A stretch of 13,557 nucleotides of DNA from Elusimicrobia bacterium HGW-Elusimicrobia-2 (GTDB lineage Bacteria > CG03). The notes beneath the pieces are model-generated. The model had not been told where the DNA came from. It searched no databases and worked only from the letters and a program-made list of their open reading frames with translations. Shown piece after piece: positions 6,112-13,353 of this stretch. The position numbers and the translations under genes are program-made. The DNA lies in contig PHAM01000049.1 in NCBI GenBank assembly GCA_002841685.1, positions 1 to 13,557 of the forward strand. The letters are read 5' to 3'. Each line of letters starts with the position of its first letter. The first letter of the stretch is position 1.

Positions 6112-6489
6112 ATGTTCGGTTCAAACAAATTAGAGAAAAAAATAGGCCGTATTGAGACAGTGATAGGTCACGAAAGCGTGATAACCGGCACGATCGCAAC
6201 CAAAGGATCCCTAAAAATCGACGGGCTTGTGAACGGCGGGATAGAGCAGGCGGACGCGGTGATTATCGGCGACACCGGAAAGATCATAGGCGACATCACC
6301 GCGCAAACGGTCATTGTAAGCGGAGAAGTGGAAGGTAATATCCACTCCTACATATCCATGGAACTCATGGAGGACGGTAAAATAAAAGGCGACATCAAGA
6401 CCTCGCAGATAACCATAAACGAGGGAGCTTTTTTTGAAGGCAACGTCACCATGGAAAAAACCGCGCCGCTGCCGAAAAACGAAGACTAA
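6112..6489 (+). CDS. Bactofilin (polymerising cytoskeletal protein)
   Basis: This 125-residue protein has the bactofilin beta-helix (formerly DUF583) across about residues 18-115, seen as repeating short strands with turn glycines: 'ITGTIATKGSLKIDGLVNGGI', 'VIIGDTGKIIGDI', 'VIVSGEVEGNI', 'DGKIKGDI', 'ITINEGAFFEGNV'. Both tails are short and polar, and there is no transmembrane segment. Bactofilins form nucleotide-free filaments at the membrane and recruit cell-wall enzymes. Encoding next to an M23 peptidase is well documented (for example CcmA with Csd1 in Helicobacter). The ATG abuts the previous stop and uses AGGAG seven bases upstream, so the two are co-translated. The stop codon overlaps tail-to-tail with the lipoprotein gene on the other strand, leaving no room for a dedicated terminator. 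Confidence 0.92.
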   Translation: MFGSNKLEKKIGRIETVIGHESVITGTIATKGSLKIDGLVNGGIEQADAVIIGDTGKIIGDITAQTVIVSGEVEGNIHSYISMELMEDGKIKGDIKTSQITINEGAFFEGNVTMEKTAPLPKNED

Positions 6490-7076
6490 TCAAAATAGAG
6501 AAGGGCCCGGGCTATTTCTTCTCTCACGGCTGAATTTTTTGTTTCCATAAACAATTTTCTGAGGTTCTCTTTCTCTTTCATCTCCCGCAAGGTCATTACC
6601 GAGCGGATCCGCAGCTCATCTTTCTCATCTTCGCGGGAAACAATAGAAACAAGCAGTCCGGCAAATTGACGCTCATCCATATAACCGGCCATATCTATGC
6701 ACCAGTAACGGAATTTCCAGTAATAAGACTCCCCTTTTATGCCGGACCATAAATCCCTGCCTTCAATAGCATCCGCTATAAACGGCGCTGCGGGCGAAGG
6801 ATGCTCCAGCAGAACAACCGCTTCTTTCAGCGTGCTGATACCGAGACTCTCAAGCGAACTGTCCGAGGAAGCTTTCTTCCGAACCCTTTCCAGCGCCTCA
6901 AGAACGGCTCTTTTTTGATGAGGGCTGATCCTCTGTTTTTTTTCTGTCCAATAATCGCGCGGAACCTCAGGCTGAACAATCATACGCTTAGCCGGATAAC
7001 ATCCCGACATTAAAATTAAACCCAGCGCCAGCGCGGCGGCGCGCGAGGTTTGACTGTTAATTTGATTTTCTGTCAT
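6486..7076 (-). CDS. Putative lipoprotein with HEAT-like helical repeats
   Basis: I start this 196-residue protein at the ATG at 7076 because it puts a signal sequence at the N-terminus: a hydrophobic run at 13-23 ending in LMSGC with the lipid-acceptor Cys at 26. A longer frame reaches 7202 but runs deep into the divergent gene and adds no useful signal. The mature protein is mostly helical and charged. Segments such as 'TLKEAVVLLEHPSPAAPFIADAI' and 'LRIRSVMTLREMKEKENLRKLFMETKNSAVREEIARALL' have the spacing of HEAT/armadillo-type repeats, suggesting a protein-interaction scaffold. No catalytic motif is seen and the family is not recognised. No convincing Shine-Dalgarno precedes the start. 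The lipobox has Met at -3, which is acceptable but not ideal. Confidence 0.65.
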   Translation of the reverse strand: MTENQINSQTSRAAALALGLILMSGCYPAKRMIVQPEVPRDYWTEKKQRISPHQKRAVLEALERVRKKASSDSSLESLGISTLKEAVVLLEHPSPAAPFIADAIEGRDLWSGIKGESYYWKFRYWCIDMAGYMDERQFAGLLVSIVSREDEKDELRIRSVMTLREMKEKENLRKLFMETKNSAVREEIARALLYFD

Positions 7077-7143
7077 TTTATTGTAGAATATATCATAAAA
7101 TTTGAGAAAATAACATGAACTTTTTGCCAGGGGGAATAAATTT

Positions 7144-7824
7144 ATGGAATTTGTGAGAAAGCACGCCAAGACAATTCTCAGCGTTATCGCCGCTGTTTTC
7201 ATAATCGGCCTTTTCTATATGAACTATCAGGCTCAGGGGCCGACAGCCGTGAAAGTAAATAAAACTAAAATAAGTTACGACGATTATCACCAGTCTTTCA
7301 CACAGCGCCTTGACAAAGAGCGCGATGAGAGGGAAACGCCCCTCACCGCCGATGACATCAGTAACATAAAGCAAAACATTCTCGCTCAAATGGTACAGGA
7401 TGAACTCATAATGCAGCAGGCCGAAAAATTCGGCGTAAAAGTGCCGGACGAAATAGTCTCATCTTCCATAATGTCCATGAAGGCATTCCAGCAGGACGGA
7501 ATATTCAGCCAGAATCTCTATCAGCGGGTGCTGGCCATGTATTATAAAATGTCCCGATTTGACTTTGAGAACGATTTGAGGGATTCTATTAAAAAACAAT
7601 TTTACAGAGATTTAATGCTGTCATCCGCTAAAGTGTCACCCATGGAGGCCGCCATCGTATTCAAATCATCCTTCCCTAAAGAAGACTTTGAAGAAAAAAG
7701 GGCGGAATTTAAAAACACACTGCTGAACGAAAAGCGTTCGCTCATCTATTACGGCTGGATGGACAACATGATAAAAAACTCCGAGATAATCAACAACCTT
7801 CCCAAGCTGGAGTCCGGCAACTGA
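7144..7824 (+). CDS. Membrane-anchored SurA/PpiD-type chaperone without a prolyl isomerase domain
   Basis: This 226-residue protein has a short basic N-terminus and one transmembrane helix (about 10-26). The periplasmic part resembles the SurA/PpiD N-terminal chaperone domain: 'VKVNKTKISYDDYHQSFTQRL', then 'IKQNILAQMVQDELIMQQAEKFGVKVPDEIV' and 'FQQDGIFSQNLYQRVLAMYYKMSRFDFENDLR'. In PpiD a parvulin domain follows. Here the sequence passes directly to a C-terminal helix ('RAEFKNTLLNEKRSLIYYGWMDNMIKNSEI') of the type that closes the chaperone core. The expected role is holding or folding exported proteins near the Sec exit. The start is supported by AGGGGGA at 7129-7135. It is divergent from the lipoprotein gene with a 67-base gap. 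The architecture is confident; the exact role is inferred. Confidence 0.8.
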   Translation: MEFVRKHAKTILSVIAAVFIIGLFYMNYQAQGPTAVKVNKTKISYDDYHQSFTQRLDKERDERETPLTADDISNIKQNILAQMVQDELIMQQAEKFGVKVPDEIVSSSIMSMKAFQQDGIFSQNLYQRVLAMYYKMSRFDFENDLRDSIKKQFYRDLMLSSAKVSPMEAAIVFKSSFPKEDFEEKRAEFKNTLLNEKRSLIYYGWMDNMIKNSEIINNLPKLESGN

Positions 7825-7833
7825 CATTTCCTC

Positions 7834-8787
7834 TCAGCGGGCTATATGGTTCCTGAATATTCCATTTGACACGGTTTTGCCGTCAGGCTCGTAAATCATA
7901 AGGCCCATGCCGCGCTCATCAGCCAGGCCGATCGCCTGTTCTGTCTCCATGAGCATAAAAGCGGTGGCGTATATGTCAGCATCGAGCGGCGCTTCACAGA
8001 TAACCGTGACCTGGCTTTTGTCCGAAGAGACTCCGGTGGACGGACTCACTATATGACTATATTTTTTTCCACCGGCCATAAAAAAATTCTCATAATCACC
8101 GCTTGTGGCGACAGCTTCATCCGTTATACCCAGGACAAGCGTGAAACTTTTTTCTCCGGGCTGGCGCACCCCTATCCGCCACAGTTTTCCGGAATTTTTC
8201 CCCATGGCCAGTATATCTCCTCCGGCGTTTATCAGAGCGTCATTGACGCCATTATCTCTCAGCTTTTCCGATAATCGCTCCAGGAGATAACCCTTGCCGC
8301 AGCCGCCGAAATTGAGCAGGGCGCCGCCGTTTTTAATAACATCCCTCTCTATTTTTATTTTATCGGCGCCCACCTCGCTTAAAGCTTTTTTCAGATCCTT
8401 CGGAGGCGCTGGAGCGCCCTTATGTCCGGACGCCGGCGAGAAACCGCTCACCTTCAAAACCGGCTCAACAGTCGGATCAAAAAGGCCGCCTGTCTGCCTG
8501 TGCGCGTGTTTGATGCGTTTTATCAGCGCGGCAAGTTCCGCGTTGCGCGATATCCCGTTCCTGTTCAGTTCTGCCGTCACCCCGGACTTAACGCTTAAAA
8601 GATGATCACAGCGTTTGATTTCATCTTCCAGAATTCCGAAAAGATTCGCATCACAGCCATCAGGCAGGCTTATATCTATAAACGTTCCAAAATAAAGAAA
8701 ACGCCTGGTTTTTATCCCCCGCGAACAAGACCCGAATAAAAACACCGTCCCTAAAAAGAACCATAGCCAAGTTGTTTTTAAACGCAT
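7834..8787 (-). CDS. apbE: FAD:protein FMN transferase (ApbE family), lipoprotein
   Basis: ApbE proteins attach FMN covalently to a Ser/Thr of partner flavoproteins (RnfG, NqrB/C and others) on the outer face of the inner membrane, using FAD and Mg. The 317-residue product matches through the whole family pattern: GLFDPTVEPV at 101-110, NFGGCGKGY at 159-167, NAGGD at 187-191, VATSGDYENFF from 226, YSHIVSPSTG at 243-252, and the Mg-site region DADIYATAFML from 269. The N-terminus is a hydrophobic signal ending LFGSC with Cys at 21, so it is probably a lipoprotein as in other diderm ApbEs. It is the last gene of the minus-strand operon, three bases after amrS, without a clear RBS, so probably translated by reinitiation. 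No target flavoprotein gene is in the window. Confidence 0.9.
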   Translation of the reverse strand: MRLKTTWLWFFLGTVFLFGSCSRGIKTRRFLYFGTFIDISLPDGCDANLFGILEDEIKRCDHLLSVKSGVTAELNRNGISRNAELAALIKRIKHAHRQTGGLFDPTVEPVLKVSGFSPASGHKGAPAPPKDLKKALSEVGADKIKIERDVIKNGGALLNFGGCGKGYLLERLSEKLRDNGVNDALINAGGDILAMGKNSGKLWRIGVRQPGEKSFTLVLGITDEAVATSGDYENFFMAGGKKYSHIVSPSTGVSSDKSQVTVICEAPLDADIYATAFMLMETEQAIGLADERGMGLMIYEPDGKTVSNGIFRNHIAR

Positions 8788-8790
8788 AAA

Positions 8791-9786
8791 TTAAAAGACT
8801 ATGGGCAGCTCAGCTCCGCAATTGGCGCAGCTGCTGCCGTTAAGGGCTTTGATCTCTACATTATAACCCGTACGCTGGATGAGGAGCGCGCTGCACACAG
8901 GACAGTATGTGCCTGTCTGGCCGCTGACATTGCCCTGATAAACAAAATCAAGTTTTTTAATCGCCACATCCCTTAATTTATCAAGCGTTTTCAAAGATGT
9001 AGGCGGAGATTTGTGTTTGTGCGCGGGAAAATATCTTGATATATGCAGGGGGACAGACGGCGAAAGCGCCCATATCCAGTCAATCATTTCCCTGAAATCA
9101 TCCTCATCATCGTTTAATCCCGGGATCACGCAGAATGTCAGTTCGATGTGTTTGCCGGCTTTCACGAACATCTCGACGCTGCGCATGACATCGCCCAGAA
9201 CCCCGCCGCAGTATTTTTTATACGGCTCCTGGCGAAAAAATTTTATATCAATATTCGCCGCGTCCATCAACGGCAAAAGTAGCGTGAGCGGTTTTTCGTT
9301 TATATAACCGTTTGTGACAAGCACATTTTTCAACAAGTGTTTATTAGCCAACTCCGCGCAGTCTCTGATAAATTCAAAATTGATCAGCGGTTCATTATAG
9401 GTGTAGGCAATGCCGATGGAATTATATGTTTTGGCCAGTGTCACGAGTTCATCCGGCCGGGCATCGCGCAACTGCGCATCATCGACCGCCGCCTGAGAGA
9501 TGCCGTAATTCTGGCACCATGGGCAGATGAAATTGCAGCCAACACTGCCGATGGAAAGTATTTCTTTACCGGGACAGAAATTGTATAGCGGTTTTTTTTC
9601 AATGGGGTCCAGGCTCACAGAAGACAGTTTGCCGTATGTTAAAGCGAGCAATTTGCCGCCGGTGTTTTGCCGAACTCCGCAAAAGCCCTTTTTGCCGGAG
9701 TGAATAGCACATCTGCGCGGACAGAGTTCGCATCGCAAGATGTTTTTCCCGGGATTCAAAACCGAATAAAAAGAGGCTTCCTTCAT
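8791..9786 (-). CDS. amrS: AmmeMemoRadiSam-system radical SAM enzyme
   Basis: This 331-residue protein has the radical SAM cluster motif CX3CX2C in GCNFICPWCQN (C84, C88, C91). It is preceded by an N-terminal four-cysteine region (C19, C22, C26, C36 in CELCPRRC...GFCG) and followed by 'ISYTYNEP'-like radical SAM core segments (here GIAYTYNEPLINFEF). A C-terminal zinc-ribbon-like region holds YCPVC and CANC. This is the architecture of the AmmeMemoRadiSam (AmrS) enzymes related to pyruvate formate-lyase activases. Their substrate is not established. The usual partners AmrA (AMMECR1-like) and AmrB (Memo-like) are not in the window. The gene follows rsfS by four bases, within the same operon, with only a weak GGAAAAG upstream of its ATG. 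Confidence 0.9.
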   Translation of the reverse strand: MKEASFYSVLNPGKNILRCELCPRRCAIHSGKKGFCGVRQNTGGKLLALTYGKLSSVSLDPIEKKPLYNFCPGKEILSIGSVGCNFICPWCQNYGISQAAVDDAQLRDARPDELVTLAKTYNSIGIAYTYNEPLINFEFIRDCAELANKHLLKNVLVTNGYINEKPLTLLLPLMDAANIDIKFFRQEPYKKYCGGVLGDVMRSVEMFVKAGKHIELTFCVIPGLNDDEDDFREMIDWIWALSPSVPLHISRYFPAHKHKSPPTSLKTLDKLRDVAIKKLDFVYQGNVSGQTGTYCPVCSALLIQRTGYNVEIKALNGSSCANCGAELPIVF

Positions 9787-9790
9787 ACCG

Positions 9791-10120
9791 CTAATTCTTT
9801 TCCGGCATTTCCCATAGACGCTCTATGCCGTAAAAATTGCGGGATTCCCTGGTAAAAATATGAATCACGGTATCTCCGCAATCCACAAGAAGCCATTGTT
9901 TCGCTTTCATTCCCTCCGTGCGGCGCGACCCGCCCAGCGCCTTCAAGCCTTTATCTAACTCACGGGCAAGCGAGGAAAGATGCCTCTCGGAAGTGGCCGT
10001 CATCATAATATGAAACCTTCCACATGTGTCAAATTTCATCAGATCCAGTATTTTTATATCTTCCGCTTTCATCTTTTCGGCTATTTCAAGCGCTATTTTG
10101 ACTTTCTTATTTTCTTGCAT
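9791..10120 (-). CDS. rsfS: Ribosomal silencing factor RsfS
   Basis: This 109-residue protein is of normal length for RsfS (Iojap family). It binds ribosomal protein uL14 (L14) on the 50S subunit and blocks joining with 30S when nutrients are scarce. The diagnostic C-terminal segment is present: QWLLVDCGDTVIHIF followed by RNFYGIERLWEMP (family pattern 'W.llD.gdvvVHiF....R.fY.LE.LW'). So is the N-terminal 'DIKILDLMKFDTCGRFHIMMTATSERHL'. It overlaps the LCP gene by 14 bases, and AGGA lies nine bases upstream of its ATG. Its place after nadD and an LCP gene is a conserved arrangement in many bacteria. Confidence 0.95.
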   Translation of the reverse strand: MQENKKVKIALEIAEKMKAEDIKILDLMKFDTCGRFHIMMTATSERHLSSLARELDKGLKALGGSRRTEGMKAKQWLLVDCGDTVIHIFTRESRNFYGIERLWEMPEKN

Positions 10121-11324
10121 CTAAGAATTCCTTCGGGAAATCATCTCCCACAACAACAGATATGTCAACCATGCGGTCGGGGTCTATATCCGTACGCACC
10201 CGGCTGCATCCGAGGATACTTGCCGTTCTGACCGCTTTTGAAAGCTCTCCCGTTCTGGCAATGACCTCTGTGTATTTCTTATAATTTCCCCAGTTGCCCC
10301 ACAACACGACATCGCATCCGTAACTGCGCAATTTTTCGGAAAGAGCTTCGGCGAGGCCGCTCCGCCCGCTGGCGTTAAAAACTTCCGCCTGTATCCCGCC
10401 CAAACTGTCAGGCCCGCGCTTTATTATGAAAGGCCGTATCTTTGACCTCGGCCAAAGCTCTTTTTCAGAACCCGCGATGGACGCCTTGATCTCCTCCGCT
10501 GATTTCTCGTCCAATCTCCACACATCTTTAGCGCCTATCCTCTGTGATACTCCCGGCAGTATCTGATAGCGCTGATGTTCCGCGTCAAAAGTGCGGAACA
10601 CATCAGCCAGAACAAGGATATCCCGCCATTTGAAATTTGTAAAAATGTCTTCACGGTATATGTTAATCAAATCAGGCAGGGCGGATAGAACACTGATGTC
10701 AAAACAATGCGCGATCAGATTCCTCACAAAGTCCTGCTGCCTTTTAATGCGGCCCATATCACCGAGGGCGCTGTGCCTGAAACGCACATATTTGAGCGCC
10801 TCCGCGCCGGACATCATGTAATCACCTGGCTCAAAATGTATATGCAGGCCCCCCCAGTAATCATCATAATGCATGGGGATGTCAACGGTAACGGGAATCT
10901 TTCCCAGGGCGTCTATTACGTGCACAAAAGCGTCAAATGTGACGATCATATAATAATCAAATTTTACATCCAGGAATTTTTCAAGTTCCTTTTTAAACAG
11001 CAGAACGCCTGATTCCATGCCGTGCTGCCTCGTGTTAAGAAAGAGGATCTCGCTGAGTTTGCGCGGGATCCAGCTCTTATGTTCGTCCCATTTGATCAGC
11101 ACATCGCGCGGAACGGAGACGATATCTATGAAACGCGTTTTAGGTTCATAGCTCACCCACAGCACCACATCGGAATGAGACCCGCCCATAACCTGGTCGG
11201 CTCCGACGAAAAGCATATTTATCCTTTCGCCCCTTATACATTTTGAAAAAAATCCGCTTTGCAAAAATAAAATCGCGGATAACGAGGCAACGCCCAGAAC
11301 GAACGCTGTCAAAATTTTCTTCAC
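10107..11324 (-). CDS. LytR-CpsA-Psr (LCP) family protein with C-terminal LytR_C domain
   Basis: LCP enzymes transfer undecaprenyl-linked glycopolymers to cell wall or other acceptors. This 405-residue protein has an N-terminal signal anchor (about 4-26), then the LCP domain. Seen are D52 in HSDVV, R73 and D74 in SVPRD (pyrophosphate-lipid-binding positions), YVRFRH at 179-184 and GRIKRQQ at 191-197, the family hallmark 'D.GRi.RQQ'. A LytR_C domain runs from about 312 to 398 (AEVFNASGRSGLAE...VDISVVVG). The start is GTG at 11324, overlapping the nadD stop (GTGA), with GGAG six to nine bases upstream. The acceptor in a diderm is uncertain; the family is better known from Gram-positives but is common in nadD-rsfS loci of other phyla. 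Confidence 0.9.
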   Translation of the reverse strand: MKKILTAFVLGVASLSAILFLQSGFFSKCIRGERINMLFVGADQVMGGSHSDVVLWVSYEPKTRFIDIVSVPRDVLIKWDEHKSWIPRKLSEILFLNTRQHGMESGVLLFKKELEKFLDVKFDYYMIVTFDAFVHVIDALGKIPVTVDIPMHYDDYWGGLHIHFEPGDYMMSGAEALKYVRFRHSALGDMGRIKRQQDFVRNLIAHCFDISVLSALPDLINIYREDIFTNFKWRDILVLADVFRTFDAEHQRYQILPGVSQRIGAKDVWRLDEKSAEEIKASIAGSEKELWPRSKIRPFIIKRGPDSLGGIQAEVFNASGRSGLAEALSEKLRSYGCDVVLWGNWGNYKKYTEVIARTGELSKAVRTASILGCSRVRTDIDPDRMVDISVVVGDDFPKEFLDARK

Positions 11325-11887
11325 AAATAAAGCTCCATAGCGTTTATATACTCATAAACTTTTTCCGGCACCAGGTAGCGATAGGGCAAGCCCTCTCTGA
11401 TATTTTTTCTAATCTGAGATGACGATACGGGTATCTCAGGGGCATTGACGTTTTTGATTCGCGGATTATCAGCAAACTCATTCTGCGCCGGTTCGCCGCT
11501 CCGGCGCCAGACACCCAATGTAAAATTGTTCGCAATGCTTTGCGGGTCCTTCCAGTTTTTCAGGTCATTAAGCGCGTCCATGCCGAGCAGAAATATCATT
11601 TCTCCGCCGAGGATCCGGTCAAAATGCTTCAACATGTCTATGGTGTAAGAGACAGATTCCTTTTTTGTCTCATAATCGCTGACCTCAAAACGCGGATTGA
11701 GGCACGAGGCCAAAACCGTCAGTTTATAGCGGGTCTCGGAACCGAGAACATCCCCGCTTTTGTGCGGCGGGTTGCCGGAAGGGATAAAAATTATTTTATC
11801 CAGCGAGAGTTCATGCAGGCTCTGTTCGGCAAGTATCATGTGCCCTATGTGCGGTGGGTTAAACGTGCCGCCGAAAAGACCCGTCAT
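11321..11887 (-). CDS. nadD: Nicotinate-nucleotide adenylyltransferase
   Basis: NadD converts nicotinate mononucleotide and ATP to deamido-NAD in NAD synthesis, in the cytoplasm. The 188-residue product is of family length and has the nucleotidyltransferase motif GGTFNPPHIGH (6-16), IPSGNPPHK (35-43), the LLGMDALNDLKNW segment (100-112) and the second ATP-binding motif SSSQIR (155-160). The ATG at 11887 directly abuts the proA stop codon with no gap, and the stop overlaps the LCP start. The upstream RBS is weak, in line with translational coupling to proA. Confidence 0.95.
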   Translation of the reverse strand: MTGLFGGTFNPPHIGHMILAEQSLHELSLDKIIFIPSGNPPHKSGDVLGSETRYKLTVLASCLNPRFEVSDYETKKESVSYTIDMLKHFDRILGGEMIFLLGMDALNDLKNWKDPQSIANNFTLGVWRRSGEPAQNEFADNPRIKNVNAPEIPVSSSQIRKNIREGLPYRYLVPEKVYEYINAMELYL

Positions 11888-13135
11888 TTATTTTCTGATT
11901 TGACCGGTGCCCGAGACAATGTATTTGTATGATGTTAATTCCTCAAGACCCACCGGACCGCGGGGATGGAGTTTCTGGTTTGATATACCTATCTCGGCGC
12001 CCATTCCGAATTCACCGCCGTCGGTAAACCTTGTGGACGCGTTATGATAAAGACAAGCGGCATCCACAGAGTCAAAAAAAACCTTCGCGGCTTTTAGGCT
12101 GGAGGTGATTATGGCCTCGGAGTGCCGGGAGCCGTGGGCATTTATGAATTCGCAGGCCTGGGATATTCCGCTCACAACTTTTATGGAGATTATCTTCGCC
12201 AGATATTCGGTGTCCCAATCCGACGGAGAGGCGGCTTTTGTGCCTGCCAGGATCTTTCTTGTTTCAGCGCAGCCTCTCATCTCGACTTGATTGGCCGCAT
12301 AGGCGCTATGGATCATCGGCAAAAATTCCTCCGAGATGGCTTTATCCACCAGCAGATTCTCTATGGCGTTGCACACCCCGGGCCGGGACACTTTGGCGTT
12401 CAACGCTATAGCGACGGCCATTCCCATGTCGGCGTCTTTGTGGACATAAAGATTGCACACGCCCTTCCCGTGATATATAACCGGGATTCGCGAATTTTTC
12501 ACGACGGCCTTTATCAGCCCCTCACCGCCGCGCGGGATCACCGCGTCTATGAGGCCGTTCAGTTTCAGGATACCGTTGACCGTTTCGCGGGATGTGTCTT
12601 TCACAAAAAATACCGCGTCTTTTATTTCGGGAGGGAGCGCGGGCCTTATAGCGCCGTAAATAGCCTCATTGCTTTTGACCGCGTCGGAACCTCCGCGCAA
12701 AATCACCGCATTCCCCGATTTCAGGCACAGAGCCGCGCAGTCACTTGTGACATTCGGGCGCGCTTCGTAGATGATCAGCAATGTCCCCAGCGGAACGGAC
12801 ACCCTCCGGATCTTCAGCCCGTTCGGCCTTTTTCTGCTGGACAGCACTTTGCCCAGCGGCGACGGAAAACGCGATACCTCAATGACCTGAGCGGCCATCG
12901 CGCGGATTCTTTTTTTATCCAGTTTTAATCTGTCTATAAACGCGTCTGTTTTACCCGCCGACAGGGTTTTGCTGATATCTTTTTTATTGGCGGATATTAT
13001 TTTGCTTTCGCAGGCGATGATGTTCCGCGCGATTTTTTTGAGCACGCCGTTTATCCCGGAATCTTTCATCATGGCCAGGAGCATGCCCTGTGACCGCATC
13101 CTGCGGAAAATTCCGCGGTAATCCGTTAGCGTCAT
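11888..13135 (-). CDS. proA: Gamma-glutamyl phosphate reductase
   Basis: ProA reduces gamma-glutamyl phosphate to glutamate semialdehyde with NADPH, the second step of proline synthesis. The 415-residue protein is of normal length. Conserved blocks are ISANKKDI (47-54), VPLGTLLIIYEARPNVTSDCAALCLKSGNAVILRGG (about 114-149), the catalytic C255 in RPGVCNAIENLL, and the C-terminal STRFTDGGEFGMGAEIGISNQKLHPRGPVGLEELTSYK. The N-terminus aligns in length with E. coli ProA, supporting the ATG at 13135. That ATG overlaps the stop of the upstream trpB2 fragment (ATGA), and its own RBS is weak. ProB (glutamate 5-kinase), commonly next to proA, is not in the window. Confidence 0.95.
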   Translation of the reverse strand: MTLTDYRGIFRRMRSQGMLLAMMKDSGINGVLKKIARNIIACESKIISANKKDISKTLSAGKTDAFIDRLKLDKKRIRAMAAQVIEVSRFPSPLGKVLSSRKRPNGLKIRRVSVPLGTLLIIYEARPNVTSDCAALCLKSGNAVILRGGSDAVKSNEAIYGAIRPALPPEIKDAVFFVKDTSRETVNGILKLNGLIDAVIPRGGEGLIKAVVKNSRIPVIYHGKGVCNLYVHKDADMGMAVAIALNAKVSRPGVCNAIENLLVDKAISEEFLPMIHSAYAANQVEMRGCAETRKILAGTKAASPSDWDTEYLAKIISIKVVSGISQACEFINAHGSRHSEAIITSSLKAAKVFFDSVDAACLYHNASTRFTDGGEFGMGAEIGISNQKLHPRGPVGLEELTSYKYIVSGTGQIRK

Positions 13136-13353
13136 CGGTTTTCTTTTATGTCCGGAATCTCTATCCCGCGTTCGGTAGACATATCCTGCCCGATAAGACT
13201 CTCGGGGAAAATCGGCAGCAGGTCTTCCGGGCCCAGAGGCTGACCCGTTTTGGGATTGAGCGGCAGGGCTAACGGCTGGGGCAGATCAGCCTGAATGTTA
13301 TACCACGCTTCGGGGATTTCTTTTTCGGAAAGATAAATTTTTTTATCACGCAC
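13132..13353 (-). pseudogene. trpB2: Truncated 5' end of a TrpB2-type tryptophan synthase beta gene
   Basis: The 73-residue reading frame matches only the first part of TrpB2 (about 420-450 residues): KIYLSEKEIPEAWYNIQ, then LPLNPKTGQPLGPEDLLPIFPESLI and MSTERGIEIP, where TrpB2 proteins typically read MSTERWIEIPEEVRE. The conserved Trp is a Gly, and similarity stops after IEIPD. Five residues later is a TGA overlapping the proA ATG. The PLP lysine region and everything after it are absent, and neither other frame of the next 60 bases resumes TrpB2. I chose the GTG at 13353 because GGAGGT (13362-13357) lies just upstream, although the spacing is short; the frame is open to about 13422. The intact upstream frame and coupling suggest it may still be translated. 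Family recognition is from memory of the conserved N-terminus. Confidence 0.8.

Noticed and set aside
7077-7202. N-terminal extension of the lipoprotein gene to 7202
   Set aside because: It would overlap the divergent PpiD-like gene and place the lipobox signal in the middle of the protein; the ATG at 7076 gives a proper signal peptide.
12122-12928. 268-codon open frame on the + strand
   Set aside because: It lies entirely antisense to proA, whose conserved motifs are unmistakable, and its translation shows no recognisable domain or RBS.
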